NCBI RefSeq assembly: GCF_003667315.2
Contig: NZ_RCTZ02000003.1
Span: 248,001 to 312,000 of the forward strand
Direction: 5' to 3'
Origin: Tropicibacter alexandrii
GTDB lineage: Bacteria; Pseudomonadota; Alphaproteobacteria; Rhodobacterales; Rhodobacteraceae
Length of the DNA: 64,000 nucleotides
The notes beneath the pieces are model-generated. The model searched no databases. It saw only the letters and a list, made by a program, of their open reading frames with translations, and had not been told where the DNA came from. Shown here in pieces: positions 9,979 through 18,824 of this stretch (the first letter of the stretch is position 1; every line of letters starts with the position of its first letter). Position numbers and translations under genes: made by a program.

Positions 9979-11568
9979 ATGTCCGTGCAGCCAACAGACC
10001 AGATGCAGGGGACCACGATCGAGCGCCAGCCCGAAGCCCCCACCGATGCAGCGGGCACGCCGCCCGCGAGGGACAGGATGCCCGCCATATTCGGCTCGTT
10101 CTGGCTGGACGGGACGGAATTCGCGCTCGACGCCTCGGTCATCCTAGAAGTGGTCGGCCTGCCGGAGCAGCTTGCGTCGATGCCGCTTGCCCCCGACTAT
10201 ATGCTCGGGCTGTTCAACCTGCGCGGCACGATCGTTCCGATCATCGACCTGCGGCGCCTTCTAGGCCTGCCGGACCGCGAGGTGACGGATCGCAAGGTGG
10301 CGATCGTCGAGGATGGCGATGTCTGCATCGGCCTGACGATCGACCGCACCGGCGAGGTTCTGAACATTCAGGGCGCTGCCCATGTCGATTTTCGCCCGCG
10401 CGATGGCGAGCTCAAGGATATCGTCGTTCAGGGCCTGCTGAAGCTCGACGACGGGCGACGCATCGTGCAGATCCTCGATCCGCATCTTCTGTTGAACCTC
10501 AAGAAGGTGCCGCGCGCCGGGGCGTTGGCCCGTCGCAACCATCTGCTTGGCACCGCCCATCGCGGCCAGCGTTTCAACTGCATCACCTTCCAGTTCGGCC
10601 ATACGACCTGCGCCATCGATCTGCGCCACGTCGAAGAGGTGATGGATGCGCCCGAAATCAATGACTCGATGCTGGTGCATGACTGTTTCATCGGCGTCAC
10701 CAACCTGCGCGGGCAGATCATCCCGGTGGCGGATGCGCGCAACTTCATGGGGGACCGCGCCAGCATCAAGTCGAGCGAGGTTTACCCGCCCTCCAGAAAG
10801 ATGCTGGTCATCAGCACCGAGGGCGGCCTTGTCGGCGTGCTGGTCTATTCCATCGACAGCATCATGAGCTGTTTCGAGGACGAGATCCTGCAATTCACCA
10901 AGCTCGCGCTGCCACGCGCCGACCTGATCCGGGGTTGTCTCGTGAACAAGAGCGACGAGATCATCCTGATGCTCGACCACGAGGTGTTGAAGCGCGACCG
11001 GATGCTGGTCGACACGGCGCTGCGCTGCCGCGAGGTGCATCCGGGCGAATGCAAATCCAAGGCCGCGCGGTTCGAGGGGGCAACAGGCGCCCGTATGACC
11101 TTCATCGTCTTCATGATCGAGACACGCTCGGCGTTGAACTCGCAGACCGTGAGCGAGATCATTTCCTACCCCAAGAGCCTGCTGCGGCCACCCTATGCGC
11201 TCGACTTCGTCGATGGCATCATCAACCTCCGGGGGGAACTCATCACCCTGATAAACCCCCGCAAGGTTTACGGTTTGCCGGATATCGACCGCACCGGGGC
11301 GAAGGTCCTGATCTTTCTTCACGACGGTCGCAAATACGGCATACTCGTCGATTCCGTGGACGAGATCGTCAACACGACGGCGAACCGGGTGTCCGACAAG
11401 ATGACGATCAAGCAAGGCGGAACCCAGTTGCAAATCGTCGAGGATGATGGCGGATGCATCCAAAGCCCGGCGCATGGCCCGGTCATGGTTCTGGACACGG
11501 ACAGTTTCCTGAAGCGTTGCTTCAAGAAGGCGGGCGGGATGTCGCTGGATGCAAAGCCGGTGGCCTAG
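9979..11568 (+). CDS. Triple CheW-domain coupling protein
   Basis: The 529-residue protein is built from three consecutive CheW domains, at about residues 35-175, 195-335 and 370-515. Each contains the conserved FNLRGTIVPIIDLR, TNLRGQIIPVADAR or INLRGELITLINPR type strand. CheW links receptors to the kinase CheA; typical CheW has one domain of about 150-170 residues. Several linked domains could bridge receptors or kinases in an array. No histidine kinase or receiver domain is present. A GGGGGA sequence lies upstream of the ATG. It is the last gene of the mcp-cheR-cheD operon. The next gene is convergent. Confidence 0.9.
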   Translation: MSVQPTDQMQGTTIERQPEAPTDAAGTPPARDRMPAIFGSFWLDGTEFALDASVILEVVGLPEQLASMPLAPDYMLGLFNLRGTIVPIIDLRRLLGLPDREVTDRKVAIVEDGDVCIGLTIDRTGEVLNIQGAAHVDFRPRDGELKDIVVQGLLKLDDGRRIVQILDPHLLLNLKKVPRAGALARRNHLLGTAHRGQRFNCITFQFGHTTCAIDLRHVEEVMDAPEINDSMLVHDCFIGVTNLRGQIIPVADARNFMGDRASIKSSEVYPPSRKMLVISTEGGLVGVLVYSIDSIMSCFEDEILQFTKLALPRADLIRGCLVNKSDEIILMLDHEVLKRDRMLVDTALRCREVHPGECKSKAARFEGATGARMTFIVFMIETRSALNSQTVSEIISYPKSLLRPPYALDFVDGIINLRGELITLINPRKVYGLPDIDRTGAKVLIFLHDGRKYGILVDSVDEIVNTTANRVSDKMTIKQGGTQLQIVEDDGGCIQSPAHGPVMVLDTDSFLKRCFKKAGGMSLDAKPVA

Positions 11569-11625
11569 CATCAGCCGGTCGGTGGCGCCGTGACGGCGCG
11601 CCACAGTGAACTGGGCGCGGCTGGG

Positions 11626-12060
11626 TTACTTGCGGTATTTCGAATGGCAGGCCTTGCAGGTTCCGCCCAATTTCCCCAATGCCGGGCCAAGATCGACTTG
11701 CGCCGAAACCGTTCCAATCAACCCTTCGGCCGTGGTTTCCGTGGCCGAGGCGAGCTGCACAAAGTCCTCCCAATCCTGCCAGATCGCGGGCAGCGCCTCG
11801 GATTTGGGATCGTCGGCGCGGGTCTCGAACGACGGTTCGATCTGCGCCGATTGCGCGGCGATCTTGGTCAGGGCGTCGTTGGCGGCGACGGCGTCGAACG
11901 CCGCTTCGCCCTTGGCCATCGCGCCGATGATCTTCATCTGGTCGCCGATCGCCTTCATGACCTCCATGCGCGCCAGCACGTCCTCGTTCCTGACCCCGCC
12001 ATGCGCCAGCGCGGCGCTGCCGAGGGCCACCAATGCCACGACGAAGACTGTCTTTTTCAA
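11626..12060 (-). CDS. Cytochrome c' (class II c-type cytochrome)
   Basis: The product of about 144 residues has a Sec signal peptide (KKTVFVVALVALGSAALA) and a single C-terminal haem-binding motif, CKACH, seven residues from the end of the visible KACHSKYRK tail. That is the cytochrome c' arrangement: a periplasmic four-helix bundle that binds NO or CO in known members. I chose a TTG start at 12060 because a strong AAAGGAGA lies about 8 bases upstream. An ATG at 12093 overlaps the stop of the multicopper oxidase gene by ATGA and would add 11 residues to the leader. Either way the gene is coupled to the oxidase. Confidence 0.86.
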   Translation of the reverse strand: MKKTVFVVALVALGSAALAHGGVRNEDVLARMEVMKAIGDQMKIIGAMAKGEAAFDAVAANDALTKIAAQSAQIEPSFETRADDPKSEALPAIWQDWEDFVQLASATETTAEGLIGTVSAQVDLGPALGKLGGTCKACHSKYRK

Positions 12061-12089
12061 TGTCCCGTTCTCCTTTGTCTTGAAAACCG

Positions 12090-13469
12090 TCATGCCACCT
12101 CGATCCACGTGTTCATGCCGGATGCGGCATGGGCCAGCATGTGGCAATGCATCAGCCACTTGCCGGGATTGTCGGCGGTAAAGGCAATGTCGAGCGGCGC
12201 GTCCGGGACGGACAGGATGGTGTCGCGCAGCGGGCCCATGGTGCCATCGGCGCGGACCTCGCGGAAATGCATGCCGTGCAGGTGCATGGCGTGCGGAAAC
12301 GCCGTGCGGTTGGTCAAGGTGATCCGCGCCACCTCGCCGCGTTTCAGGGCGGCAAAGGGCGTGTCGGACAGGCCCGCCTGACCGGACAGCGCCCAGAACT
12401 GGCCTTTTTCGATCAGCGCGCGGAAATCCAGTTGCTCGCCTTGGTAGGTGGCGCCGTCCATGCCCGCCATTGCGCCGCCCTCCATCACCATGTCGAAACG
12501 GCGCGCGTTCGACAGGTCCGGCAAAGCGGTGTTCGGATTGGCGGGCAGCGGCGCGGGGGCGGTGTTGCGCGGGGCGCGCGCACCGGTCACGGCGATCTCC
12601 ACCAGCGCCTCCCAGCTGTCGCCGTCCAGTGACATCAGCAGCCCGGCGGGGCCGTCGCTGGTGGTCACATCCACGATCAGGTCGACGCGCTGCGCCGGGG
12701 CAAGAACGATCTCTCCACTCACCTCCTCGGGCGCGTCCAGCGGCATCCCATCGAGCGCGACGGTCCAGCCGGTCATGCCCTCCAGCTTCAGGCCAAAGAT
12801 CCGGGCATTGGCGGCGTTGATCAGCCGCAGGCGCAGGCGTTCGCCGGTCTCGGCCTGCATCGCATAGGCATATTGCCCGTTCACCCCGATCAGGTTGCCG
12901 GTCCGCCCGCCATGGCTCATCATCATCGGGTGGGCGAAGGGTTCGGCGAACGCGCCGGTCTCGGGGTCGAGCAGCCAGTCATCCAGCATAAGCACCTCGT
13001 CACGGTCGACGTCCGGCGGGGTGGCCTCATCCACGATCAGCACGCCGGACAGGCCGCGCGCGACCTGCTCCATCGAGTTCTTATGCGCGTGATACCAATA
13101 GGTTCCGGCATCGGGCACGGCAAAGTCATAGTCGAAGGTCTCGCCCGGCGCGGCGGGGTCCTGCGTCAGGCCCGCGACCCCGTCCATCGCATTGTCGATG
13201 CGGATGCCATGCCAATGGATCGAGGTCGGCACGTCCAGGTCGTTCACCAGTTGCCGGGTCACGCGCCCGCCCTGCGGCACGCGGATCAACGGCCCGGGAA
13301 TGGTCCCGTCATAGGACCAGACCTCGGTCGCGGGATACCCTTCGGGAGCCAGTTGCACGGTTGCCTTGCGCGCGGTCAGCGCCTCGGGGGCGGCCAAGGC
13401 GGGGCGGGCCAGCGCCATCCCGGCGACACCGGCCATCCCGGCGCAAAAGCTCCTGCGGGTCAGTTTCAT
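12090..13469 (-). CDS. Tat-exported multicopper oxidase
   Basis: This 459-residue protein starts MKLTRRSFCAGMAG, a twin-arginine leader consistent with export after copper loading. The copper ligands are complete: HWHG near residue 85, YHAH near 127, HAMHLHG in the last domain and a terminal HCHMLAHAASGM type-1/trinuclear motif. Such oxidases (CumA, CueO and CopA groups) oxidise Cu(I), Mn(II) or phenols with O2. A methionine-rich stretch (HPMMMSHGG) recalls copper-tolerance members. ATG 13469 is preferred over the one at 13475 because GAGGAG is 6 bases before it. Copper detoxification is an inference. The cytochrome c' gene overlaps its 3' end. Confidence 0.92.
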   Translation of the reverse strand: MKLTRRSFCAGMAGVAGMALARPALAAPEALTARKATVQLAPEGYPATEVWSYDGTIPGPLIRVPQGGRVTRQLVNDLDVPTSIHWHGIRIDNAMDGVAGLTQDPAAPGETFDYDFAVPDAGTYWYHAHKNSMEQVARGLSGVLIVDEATPPDVDRDEVLMLDDWLLDPETGAFAEPFAHPMMMSHGGRTGNLIGVNGQYAYAMQAETGERLRLRLINAANARIFGLKLEGMTGWTVALDGMPLDAPEEVSGEIVLAPAQRVDLIVDVTTSDGPAGLLMSLDGDSWEALVEIAVTGARAPRNTAPAPLPANPNTALPDLSNARRFDMVMEGGAMAGMDGATYQGEQLDFRALIEKGQFWALSGQAGLSDTPFAALKRGEVARITLTNRTAFPHAMHLHGMHFREVRADGTMGPLRDTILSVPDAPLDIAFTADNPGKWLMHCHMLAHAASGMNTWIEVA

Positions 13470-13828
13470 GCGCATCTCCTCGTTTGTGCCATTGGTGCGC
13501 CGAAGCGCTTATCGGGTGCGATCCCGGCGATATCGGCTTTGGTCAGTCCCGGCTGTGCGGACAGGCCACCATGGTGCCCACGCCCTTTTATAGGGTGCAT
13601 CCGCGTCAGGGCGACCCCCATATTTCCGGCCACATGTCGATCCTTGGCGGGATGCCGTGCAGCGTTGGTCATCCAACGCTGGTCTCGGACAGGAGAGGGG
13701 GATGATGCGGACCGCGCAACGCGTGTCCGCTTCTTTGCGCGCCTCGACGGCGGGCAACCAAGCCAATCGCTGCGGGGCGGCATGGCCCGAGCGCCCATGG
13801 CCGATCTGTCGGGTGGGCCTGACGCCGG
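13470..13828. promoter_or_regulatory. Upstream region of the oxidase with a 20-bp palindrome
   Basis: This 359-base gap lies between the siroheme methyltransferase stop and the oxidase start, both minus strand, so it should hold the oxidase promoter. A perfect palindrome, AGCGTTGG-tcat-CCAACGCT, sits at 13661-13680. It may be an operator or a hairpin. I see no match to the usual CueR dyad and no gene. Confidence 0.4.
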
Positions 13829-14794
13829 TCAGGCCTCCATCAGGGCTGGATGGCGCTCAATGGGCAGGTGGCTTGGTAGCGGCGCGCGCGCTTCGGGCCA
13901 GGTCAACAGCAGGATCGCGCAGCCGGTGACGGATTCGCGGGCCATCATGTCAGTCAGCTGCGCGACCGGTGCCGAAAACTGGCGCTGCCCCGGTTTCGAG
14001 GCATCGACGACCACGTCGATCCGGGCGTCGGGCGGCAGCCCCCGCGCCATCAACGCGCGGGCGATCCGATCGGCCTGACGCGCGGCCATGTAAAAGGCCG
14101 TGGTCGTGCCCGGCCCGGCCAGCCGGGTGCAATCGGGCAGGGGGTCCTCGGCGCTGCCGGTGCCGGTGGCCAGCACCAGCGTGTTGGACACGCCGCGTTC
14201 GGTCAGCGACCGCCCCAAGGCGGCGCCCGCCGCTGAAACGGCGGTGACCCCGGGGACCAGCTCTATCGCGATGCCGGCGGCGCGGGCGGCGTCGATTTCC
14301 TCTCCGGCGCGGCCAAAGATCCCCGGATCGCCGGATTTGAGCCGCACCACGCGCCGCCCCCTGAGGGCCTCGGCGACGATCACGCGATTGATCCGCGCCT
14401 GCGGCCACGCATGTGCGCCGACATGCTTGCCGACAAAGACTTTTTCGGCCCCGGGCCGCGCAAGGTCCAGCACGTCGTCATCCACCAGCCGGTCGTAAAA
14501 GATCACGTCGGCGGCCTGAATGCGCTCGACCGCGCGCAGGGTCAGCAGGTCGCGCGCACCGGGACCGGCCCCGACGAGGGCGATCTCGCCGCGGCGGTTG
14601 GCGGGGCAGGTTGCCTCGGCAGACCGGGGCGTGGACCGGTCGCGGTCCTGCTGCCAAAGCGCTTGCGGATCACGCTGGAACGCGCGGGCAAAGGCGGCGT
14701 GCAGGCGCGGGGCCAGATCGCGGCCCAGCCGGTCGCGCAAGGCGGCAAACCCGGCAAGGGTCACGGGGCGGGCAGACGGGGCGAGGGCTTTCAT
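13829..14794 (-). CDS. cobA: Uroporphyrinogen-III C-methyltransferase (siroheme pathway)
   Basis: This 321-residue protein has the full SUMT domain from about residue 75 on: VGAGPGARDLLT, then LKSGDPGIFGRAGEE and LVPGVTAVSAA. It methylates uroporphyrinogen III twice to precorrin-2, the precursor of siroheme and cobalamin. As the last gene of the nitrate cluster it most likely supplies siroheme for NirB. The first 70 residues are not part of SUMT. They resemble a remnant of the linker/dimerisation part of CysG, without its NAD-binding dehydrogenase-ferrochelatase domain. An ATG at 14794 with AAGGA upstream is used. The upstream gene stops 14 bases before it. A cysG label is also defensible. 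Confidence 0.88.
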   Translation of the reverse strand: MKALAPSARPVTLAGFAALRDRLGRDLAPRLHAAFARAFQRDPQALWQQDRDRSTPRSAEATCPANRRGEIALVGAGPGARDLLTLRAVERIQAADVIFYDRLVDDDVLDLARPGAEKVFVGKHVGAHAWPQARINRVIVAEALRGRRVVRLKSGDPGIFGRAGEEIDAARAAGIAIELVPGVTAVSAAGAALGRSLTERGVSNTLVLATGTGSAEDPLPDCTRLAGPGTTTAFYMAARQADRIARALMARGLPPDARIDVVVDASKPGQRQFSAPVAQLTDMMARESVTGCAILLLTWPEARAPLPSHLPIERHPALMEA

Positions 14795-14808
14795 CGTGCG
14801 GGGTCCTT

Positions 14809-15744
14809 TTAGGCGGCGTGGGGCCGGGCGCCACGCGCCCAAAGCTCGGAGGCAAGGCCTCGGGGCTGGGTCCGGCCCAACGTGTCCAAGGCAAGCTCGG
14901 CGGTGCCGAGCACGGTTTCGACGTCAAAGGCCGTGGCGGTCTGGCGGTCCAGCGGCAGCGCGGCGGTATCGGACAGGCGGCGCGCCTCATCGATCCGGGC
15001 GGGCAGGGTGGTCTCCCACGGGGTGCCGTCGCGCAGGCCGAAGGCGGCGATGGCCTTGGCGGGGTAGCGTTCGAATTCGCCGCCGCCGCCCTTGATCACC
15101 GACAGGTCCTGCCAGCCCATCAGCCGCGCGGCTTCCGCCTGCAGCAGCCGGTAGGACGGGTGAAAGACGCCCTGCACGCTGGCCGCCGCGCGGCCCGGGT
15201 TCAGCATGCGGCAGACCGTGTTGATGCAGGACCGCAGGCCCAGCACATCGCGCAGGGACAACAGGGCGAACAGCGCCGGGTGCAGGGCTTCGAGCGGCAT
15301 GTAGGCAATGCGGTCGCGGTCGAGCAGATCGGCGGCCTCCGCCGGGGTGCGGGCCACGGCGATCCCCGCCGCCGCGAGGCCCGCGCGCACCTTCGGGTCG
15401 GTGCCGTTCCAGCCATGGATCAGCACGCGATGACCGGCCTGCGCCACCAGCCGCGCCGACAGCAGGAACCACGGCTGGCCGCGCGTCCGGCCCGCCGCGT
15501 AGCTGGGCCAATCGAGGTCGACCGGCGGCATCTGCGGCAGCGCCGCGCAGGCCGCACCGGCAAGGCCCGCGATCTCTGCGGCGGTCTCGCCCTTCATGCG
15601 CAGCAGCATCAACAGCGCGCCTGTCGCCTCGGGCGCGGCGCCGTCCAGCATCAGGCGCATGGCGTCCTGCGCCTCGTCCTGCGTCAGCGACCGCGACCGG
15701 CCCGGGCCGCGCCCCAGCGTGCGCACATGGTCAGACAGGCTCAT
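14809..15744 (-). CDS. TrpD2/YbiB-like glycosyltransferase-family protein
   Basis: The 311-residue product resembles the anthranilate phosphoribosyltransferase-like group (TrpD2/YbiB): an N-terminal helical domain with SLTQDEAQDAMRLMLDG and a C-terminal domain with SVIKGGGGEFER. YbiB-type proteins are not biosynthetic TrpD enzymes; in known cases they bind nucleic acid. Its role in nitrate assimilation is unclear, although it is embedded in the operon. The start overlaps the stop of nasA (ATGA), so it is translated from the same transcript. No trp genes are nearby, which argues against tryptophan synthesis. Confidence 0.8.
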   Translation of the reverse strand: MSLSDHVRTLGRGPGRSRSLTQDEAQDAMRLMLDGAAPEATGALLMLLRMKGETAAEIAGLAGAACAALPQMPPVDLDWPSYAAGRTRGQPWFLLSARLVAQAGHRVLIHGWNGTDPKVRAGLAAAGIAVARTPAEAADLLDRDRIAYMPLEALHPALFALLSLRDVLGLRSCINTVCRMLNPGRAAASVQGVFHPSYRLLQAEAARLMGWQDLSVIKGGGGEFERYPAKAIAAFGLRDGTPWETTLPARIDEARRLSDTAALPLDRQTATAFDVETVLGTAELALDTLGRTQPRGLASELWARGARPHAA

Positions 15745-18371
15745 TCCGCCGCCTCCCTGACCTGCGCCGCGCGCAGAAGCGCCGCGATTTCCGGCTTGCA
15801 CGATCCGCAATTCGTCCCGGCCTGAAGCGCCGCGCCCACGGCGTCGACGCTGAGCAACCCGTCGCCTTCGATCGCGCGCAGCAGCGTGCCCACGCCCACG
15901 TTGAAGCAGGCGCACAGCACCGGACCGGGATCGGGCATGTCGGCGGGCGGGCGGCCTGACAGGACGCCATGGGCCTCCTGTCCGGGCAGCGTCGCGAGGT
16001 GGTCGCGCATCACCGCCACCGGCTCTGGCGCGACAAACAGCGCGCCCTGCAAGCGCCCGCCTGCAAAGACCGCGACGCGGGCGATGCCACGCGCCGCGTC
16101 GAGGATCACCGCCGTTTCACCCTGCGGCAGGCCGAACAAGCGCAGCGCCTCGGCCTCCCAGTCGGCGACCGGCGCCTCCCCCGCCAGTTCCGCCCGCCAG
16201 CCCGCCTGCGTGCGCATCCGCGCCCAATAGGCGCAGTCCGGCACCATGTCCGTGCGCGAGACCGCGAAGCCGTACCATGCGGCGGCAAAGGGCTGGACGG
16301 CGACCACGCTGGCCTTGCTTTCGGGTTGTCCCGAAACCGGGTCGGTGACCGGGGCCACAAGCGCATCGATCCGGGCCGAGGGCGCGGTCTCGCCCGTCCA
16401 GTGCATCGGCGCAAAGACCTGCCCGGGCTGCACCGCATCGGTGATCCGGGCCCGAAGGATGGCGCGCCCCTGCGGGCTGGTGACGCGGACGAGGTCGGCC
16501 GGGACGATGCCCTGCGCGCGGGCGTCGTCGGGATGGATGTCAAGGAATGGTTCGGCCAGATGCGCCGACAGGCGCGGGCTGAGCCCGGTGCGGGTCATGG
16601 TGTGCCACTGGTCGCGCACCCGGCCGGTGTTCAGCCGAAACGGGTAGCGCGGCGCGGTCTTTGCCGCAGGTGCGCGGTGGCTGACGGGCAATAGGCGCGC
16701 CTTGCCATCGGCGTGGAAAAACGCCCCATCCCCGAAAAAGCGCCCGCCCTGCCGGGCCTCGGTCACCGGCCAGCGGGTCGGCGTCAGCCGGTCGTAGCCC
16801 GCATCGGTCAGCCCCTTCAGCCCGGAAATGTCGAAATCGCGCCCAAGGCGCCCGGCGATGCCCGACAGGGCCGCGTATTCGCGAAAGATCTCTGCGGGCG
16901 TGGCATAGTCGAAGGCCTTGGCAAACCCCATGCGCGCGCCCACCTCGGCGAGGATCGCCCAGTCGGGGCGCGCTTGGCCCGTCGCGGGCAACACGGCGCG
17001 CTGTCGGCTGATGGTGCGGTCGGAATTGGTGACGGTGCCCTCCTTTTCGGCCCATGCGGTCGCGGGCAGCAGCACATCGGCCAGCCGCGCGGTATCGGTC
17101 TGGGCGGTGATGTCGCTGACCACGGTGAAGTCGCAGCCCTTGATCGCGGTGCGCACGGCGTCGGCATCGGGCATCGAGACGGCGGGGTTGGTGTGGATGA
17201 TCCACAGCGCCTTGATCCGCCCATCGCCCACCGCGCGGAACATGTCGACGGCCTTCAACCCCGGAGCCTCGGGCATGGCGGGGGCCTGCCAGAAGTCGCG
17301 CACCGCGGCGCGGTGATCGGGGTTCTCGATATCGAGGTGACAGGCGAGCATATTGGCCAGGCCGCCAACCTCGCGCCCGCCCATGGCGTTGGGCTGGCCG
17401 GTGACGGAAAGCGGCCCCATGCCGGGCTGGCCGATGCGCCCCGTCGCAAGGTGGCAGTTGAGGATCGCGTTGACCTTGTCGCTGCCGGAGGAGGACTGGT
17501 TCACCCCTTGGCTGAAGACGGTCACGACCTTCTCGGTCCGCATCCACAGCTGGCAGAAGGCGTCGATCTGGGCGTCGGACAGGCCGGTGACGGCGGTCTT
17601 GTCGTTGAACGCCGCGTCCAGCGCCGCGTCGAAGCCCTGTGTGTGCCGCAGATAGGCATTGTCCAGCGCGCCGCCTTCATACAGCGTCACCAGCAGGCGG
17701 TTGAACAGCGCCACGTCGCTGCCAGGTTGCAGCGGCAGGTGCATGTCTGCCCCATCGCAGGTCGCGGTGCGGCGCGGGTCGATCACGACGATCTTGGTGC
17801 CGCGCGCCTGTTTCGCGGCCAGCACGCGCTGGTGCAACACCGGGTGACACCATGCGAGGTTGGAGCCCACCAGCACGACCAGATCGGCCTCGTCGAGGTC
17901 CTCATAGGTGCCGGGCACGGTGTCGGTGCCGAATGCGCGGCGGTGCCCCGCCACGGTCGACGCCATGCACAGCCTTGAATTCGTGTCGATATTGGCCGAG
18001 CCGATGAAGCCCTTCATCAGCTTGTTGGCGATGTAATAGTCCTCGGTCAGCAACTGCCCCGAGACGTAGAAGGCGACGCTGTCCGGCCCGTGCGTGTCGA
18101 TGGCGGCGCGGAATTTGTCGGCCACCAAGGTCAGCGCATCATCCCATGTTGCATCCTGCCCGTCGATGCGTGGCGCCAGCAGGCGGCCCTCCAGCCCCAC
18201 GGTTTCGGCCAGCGCCGAGCCCTTGGAACACAGCCGTCCGCGGTTCGCCGGGTGGTCCGGGTCGCCGCGCACGTCAAGCCCGCCTTGGCCATCGGCGCGC
18301 AGCAACACGCCGCAACCCACCCCGCAATAGGGGCAGGTCGAGCGGGTCTCGGGGAAGCCCGCACCGTCCAT
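15741..18371 (-). CDS. nasA: Assimilatory nitrate reductase catalytic subunit
   Basis: This 876-residue molybdoenzyme reduces nitrate to nitrite in the cytoplasm. The N-terminus has the [4Fe-4S] ligands CPYCGVGC (Cys13, 16, 20) and a fourth Cys at about 47. A molybdopterin oxidoreductase domain and a molydopterin-dinucleotide-binding domain (around NTGRVRDQWHTMTRTG) follow. The last 60 residues form a BFD-like [2Fe-2S] domain with CACFNV and CGSC, found in electron-accepting NasA types. No Tat leader is present, as expected. ATG 18371 overlaps the nirD stop (TGATG). The gene is downstream of nirB and nirD, with no separate electron-transfer subunit, so the extra cluster probably takes electrons directly. 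Confidence 0.95.
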   Translation of the reverse strand: MDGAGFPETRSTCPYCGVGCGVLLRADGQGGLDVRGDPDHPANRGRLCSKGSALAETVGLEGRLLAPRIDGQDATWDDALTLVADKFRAAIDTHGPDSVAFYVSGQLLTEDYYIANKLMKGFIGSANIDTNSRLCMASTVAGHRRAFGTDTVPGTYEDLDEADLVVLVGSNLAWCHPVLHQRVLAAKQARGTKIVVIDPRRTATCDGADMHLPLQPGSDVALFNRLLVTLYEGGALDNAYLRHTQGFDAALDAAFNDKTAVTGLSDAQIDAFCQLWMRTEKVVTVFSQGVNQSSSGSDKVNAILNCHLATGRIGQPGMGPLSVTGQPNAMGGREVGGLANMLACHLDIENPDHRAAVRDFWQAPAMPEAPGLKAVDMFRAVGDGRIKALWIIHTNPAVSMPDADAVRTAIKGCDFTVVSDITAQTDTARLADVLLPATAWAEKEGTVTNSDRTISRQRAVLPATGQARPDWAILAEVGARMGFAKAFDYATPAEIFREYAALSGIAGRLGRDFDISGLKGLTDAGYDRLTPTRWPVTEARQGGRFFGDGAFFHADGKARLLPVSHRAPAAKTAPRYPFRLNTGRVRDQWHTMTRTGLSPRLSAHLAEPFLDIHPDDARAQGIVPADLVRVTSPQGRAILRARITDAVQPGQVFAPMHWTGETAPSARIDALVAPVTDPVSGQPESKASVVAVQPFAAAWYGFAVSRTDMVPDCAYWARMRTQAGWRAELAGEAPVADWEAEALRLFGLPQGETAVILDAARGIARVAVFAGGRLQGALFVAPEPVAVMRDHLATLPGQEAHGVLSGRPPADMPDPGPVLCACFNVGVGTLLRAIEGDGLLSVDAVGAALQAGTNCGSCKPEIAALLRAAQVREAAE

Positions 18372-18700
18372 CACGCGGCGCTCCGTTTGCCGACGGCCAT
18401 GCCGTCGAGCAGCACGCGGCCCGCCTCGATCCGCACCGGGTAGGTGGCGATGCGGGCATCCTCGCCCACCGCCTGCCCGGTGTTGAGGTCAAAGACCCAG
18501 TTGTGCAGCGGGCAGGTGACCTTTTGCCCGTGGACGATCCCGTCGGCCAGAGGCCCGCCCTTGTGCGGGCAGGTGTTGGACGCGGCAAAGACCTCGGCCA
18601 CGGCAGTCCGGAACAGCGCGATGCAACCCACCGGCGTCTTGACCACGCGCGCGCCGCGCTCGGGGATGTCGTCAATGGCGGCGATGTCGATCCAGCTCAT
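18371..18700 (-). CDS. nirD: Nitrite reductase small subunit (Rieske-type)
   Basis: The 109-residue protein is a Rieske-fold NirD with CPHKGGPL and CPLHNWVF, which hold all four [2Fe-2S] ligands. It pairs with NirB, the large subunit encoded upstream, for NADH-dependent reduction of nitrite to ammonium. The start at 18700 has AAGGAG 8 bases upstream. The frame stays open for over 100 codons upstream, but that part is an intergenic palindromic element and not coding. The stop overlaps the nasA start. Confidence 0.95.
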   Translation of the reverse strand: MSWIDIAAIDDIPERGARVVKTPVGCIALFRTAVAEVFAASNTCPHKGGPLADGIVHGQKVTCPLHNWVFDLNTGQAVGEDARIATYPVRIEAGRVLLDGMAVGKRSAA

Positions 18701-18736
18701 GGCGTCGGCTCCTTGCAGACCGTACAGTCTTGCCCC

Positions 18737-18815
18737 ACCCGTCCCGGGCTTGACCCGGGACCTTTGGGTCGGGGCGCGTTGAGGGGGAGGCCCCCGGTCA
18801 AGCCCGGGGCGGGTG
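18737..18815. repeat. GC-rich bipartite palindromic element, copy 1
   Basis: Two palindromic arms, TCCCGGG-cttga-CCCGGGA at 18741-18761 and CCCCGG-tcaag-CCCGGGG near 18790-18811, are arranged as inverted copies around a short spacer. Close relatives occur at 48661-48733 and, more degenerate, at 24112-24196. All three lie between genes of an operon, as REP/BIME elements do. Confidence 0.75.
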
Positions 18816-18824
18816 TCGCGCCGT

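Noticed and set aside
13466-13798. Minus-strand frame of 110 codons before the multicopper oxidase
   Set aside because: No ribosome binding site or domain, and the region fits a promoter gap.
15745-15915. N-terminal extension of the TrpD2-like frame
   Set aside because: It overlaps the nasA C-terminal iron-sulfur domain in another frame; the ATG at 15744 overlaps the nasA stop.
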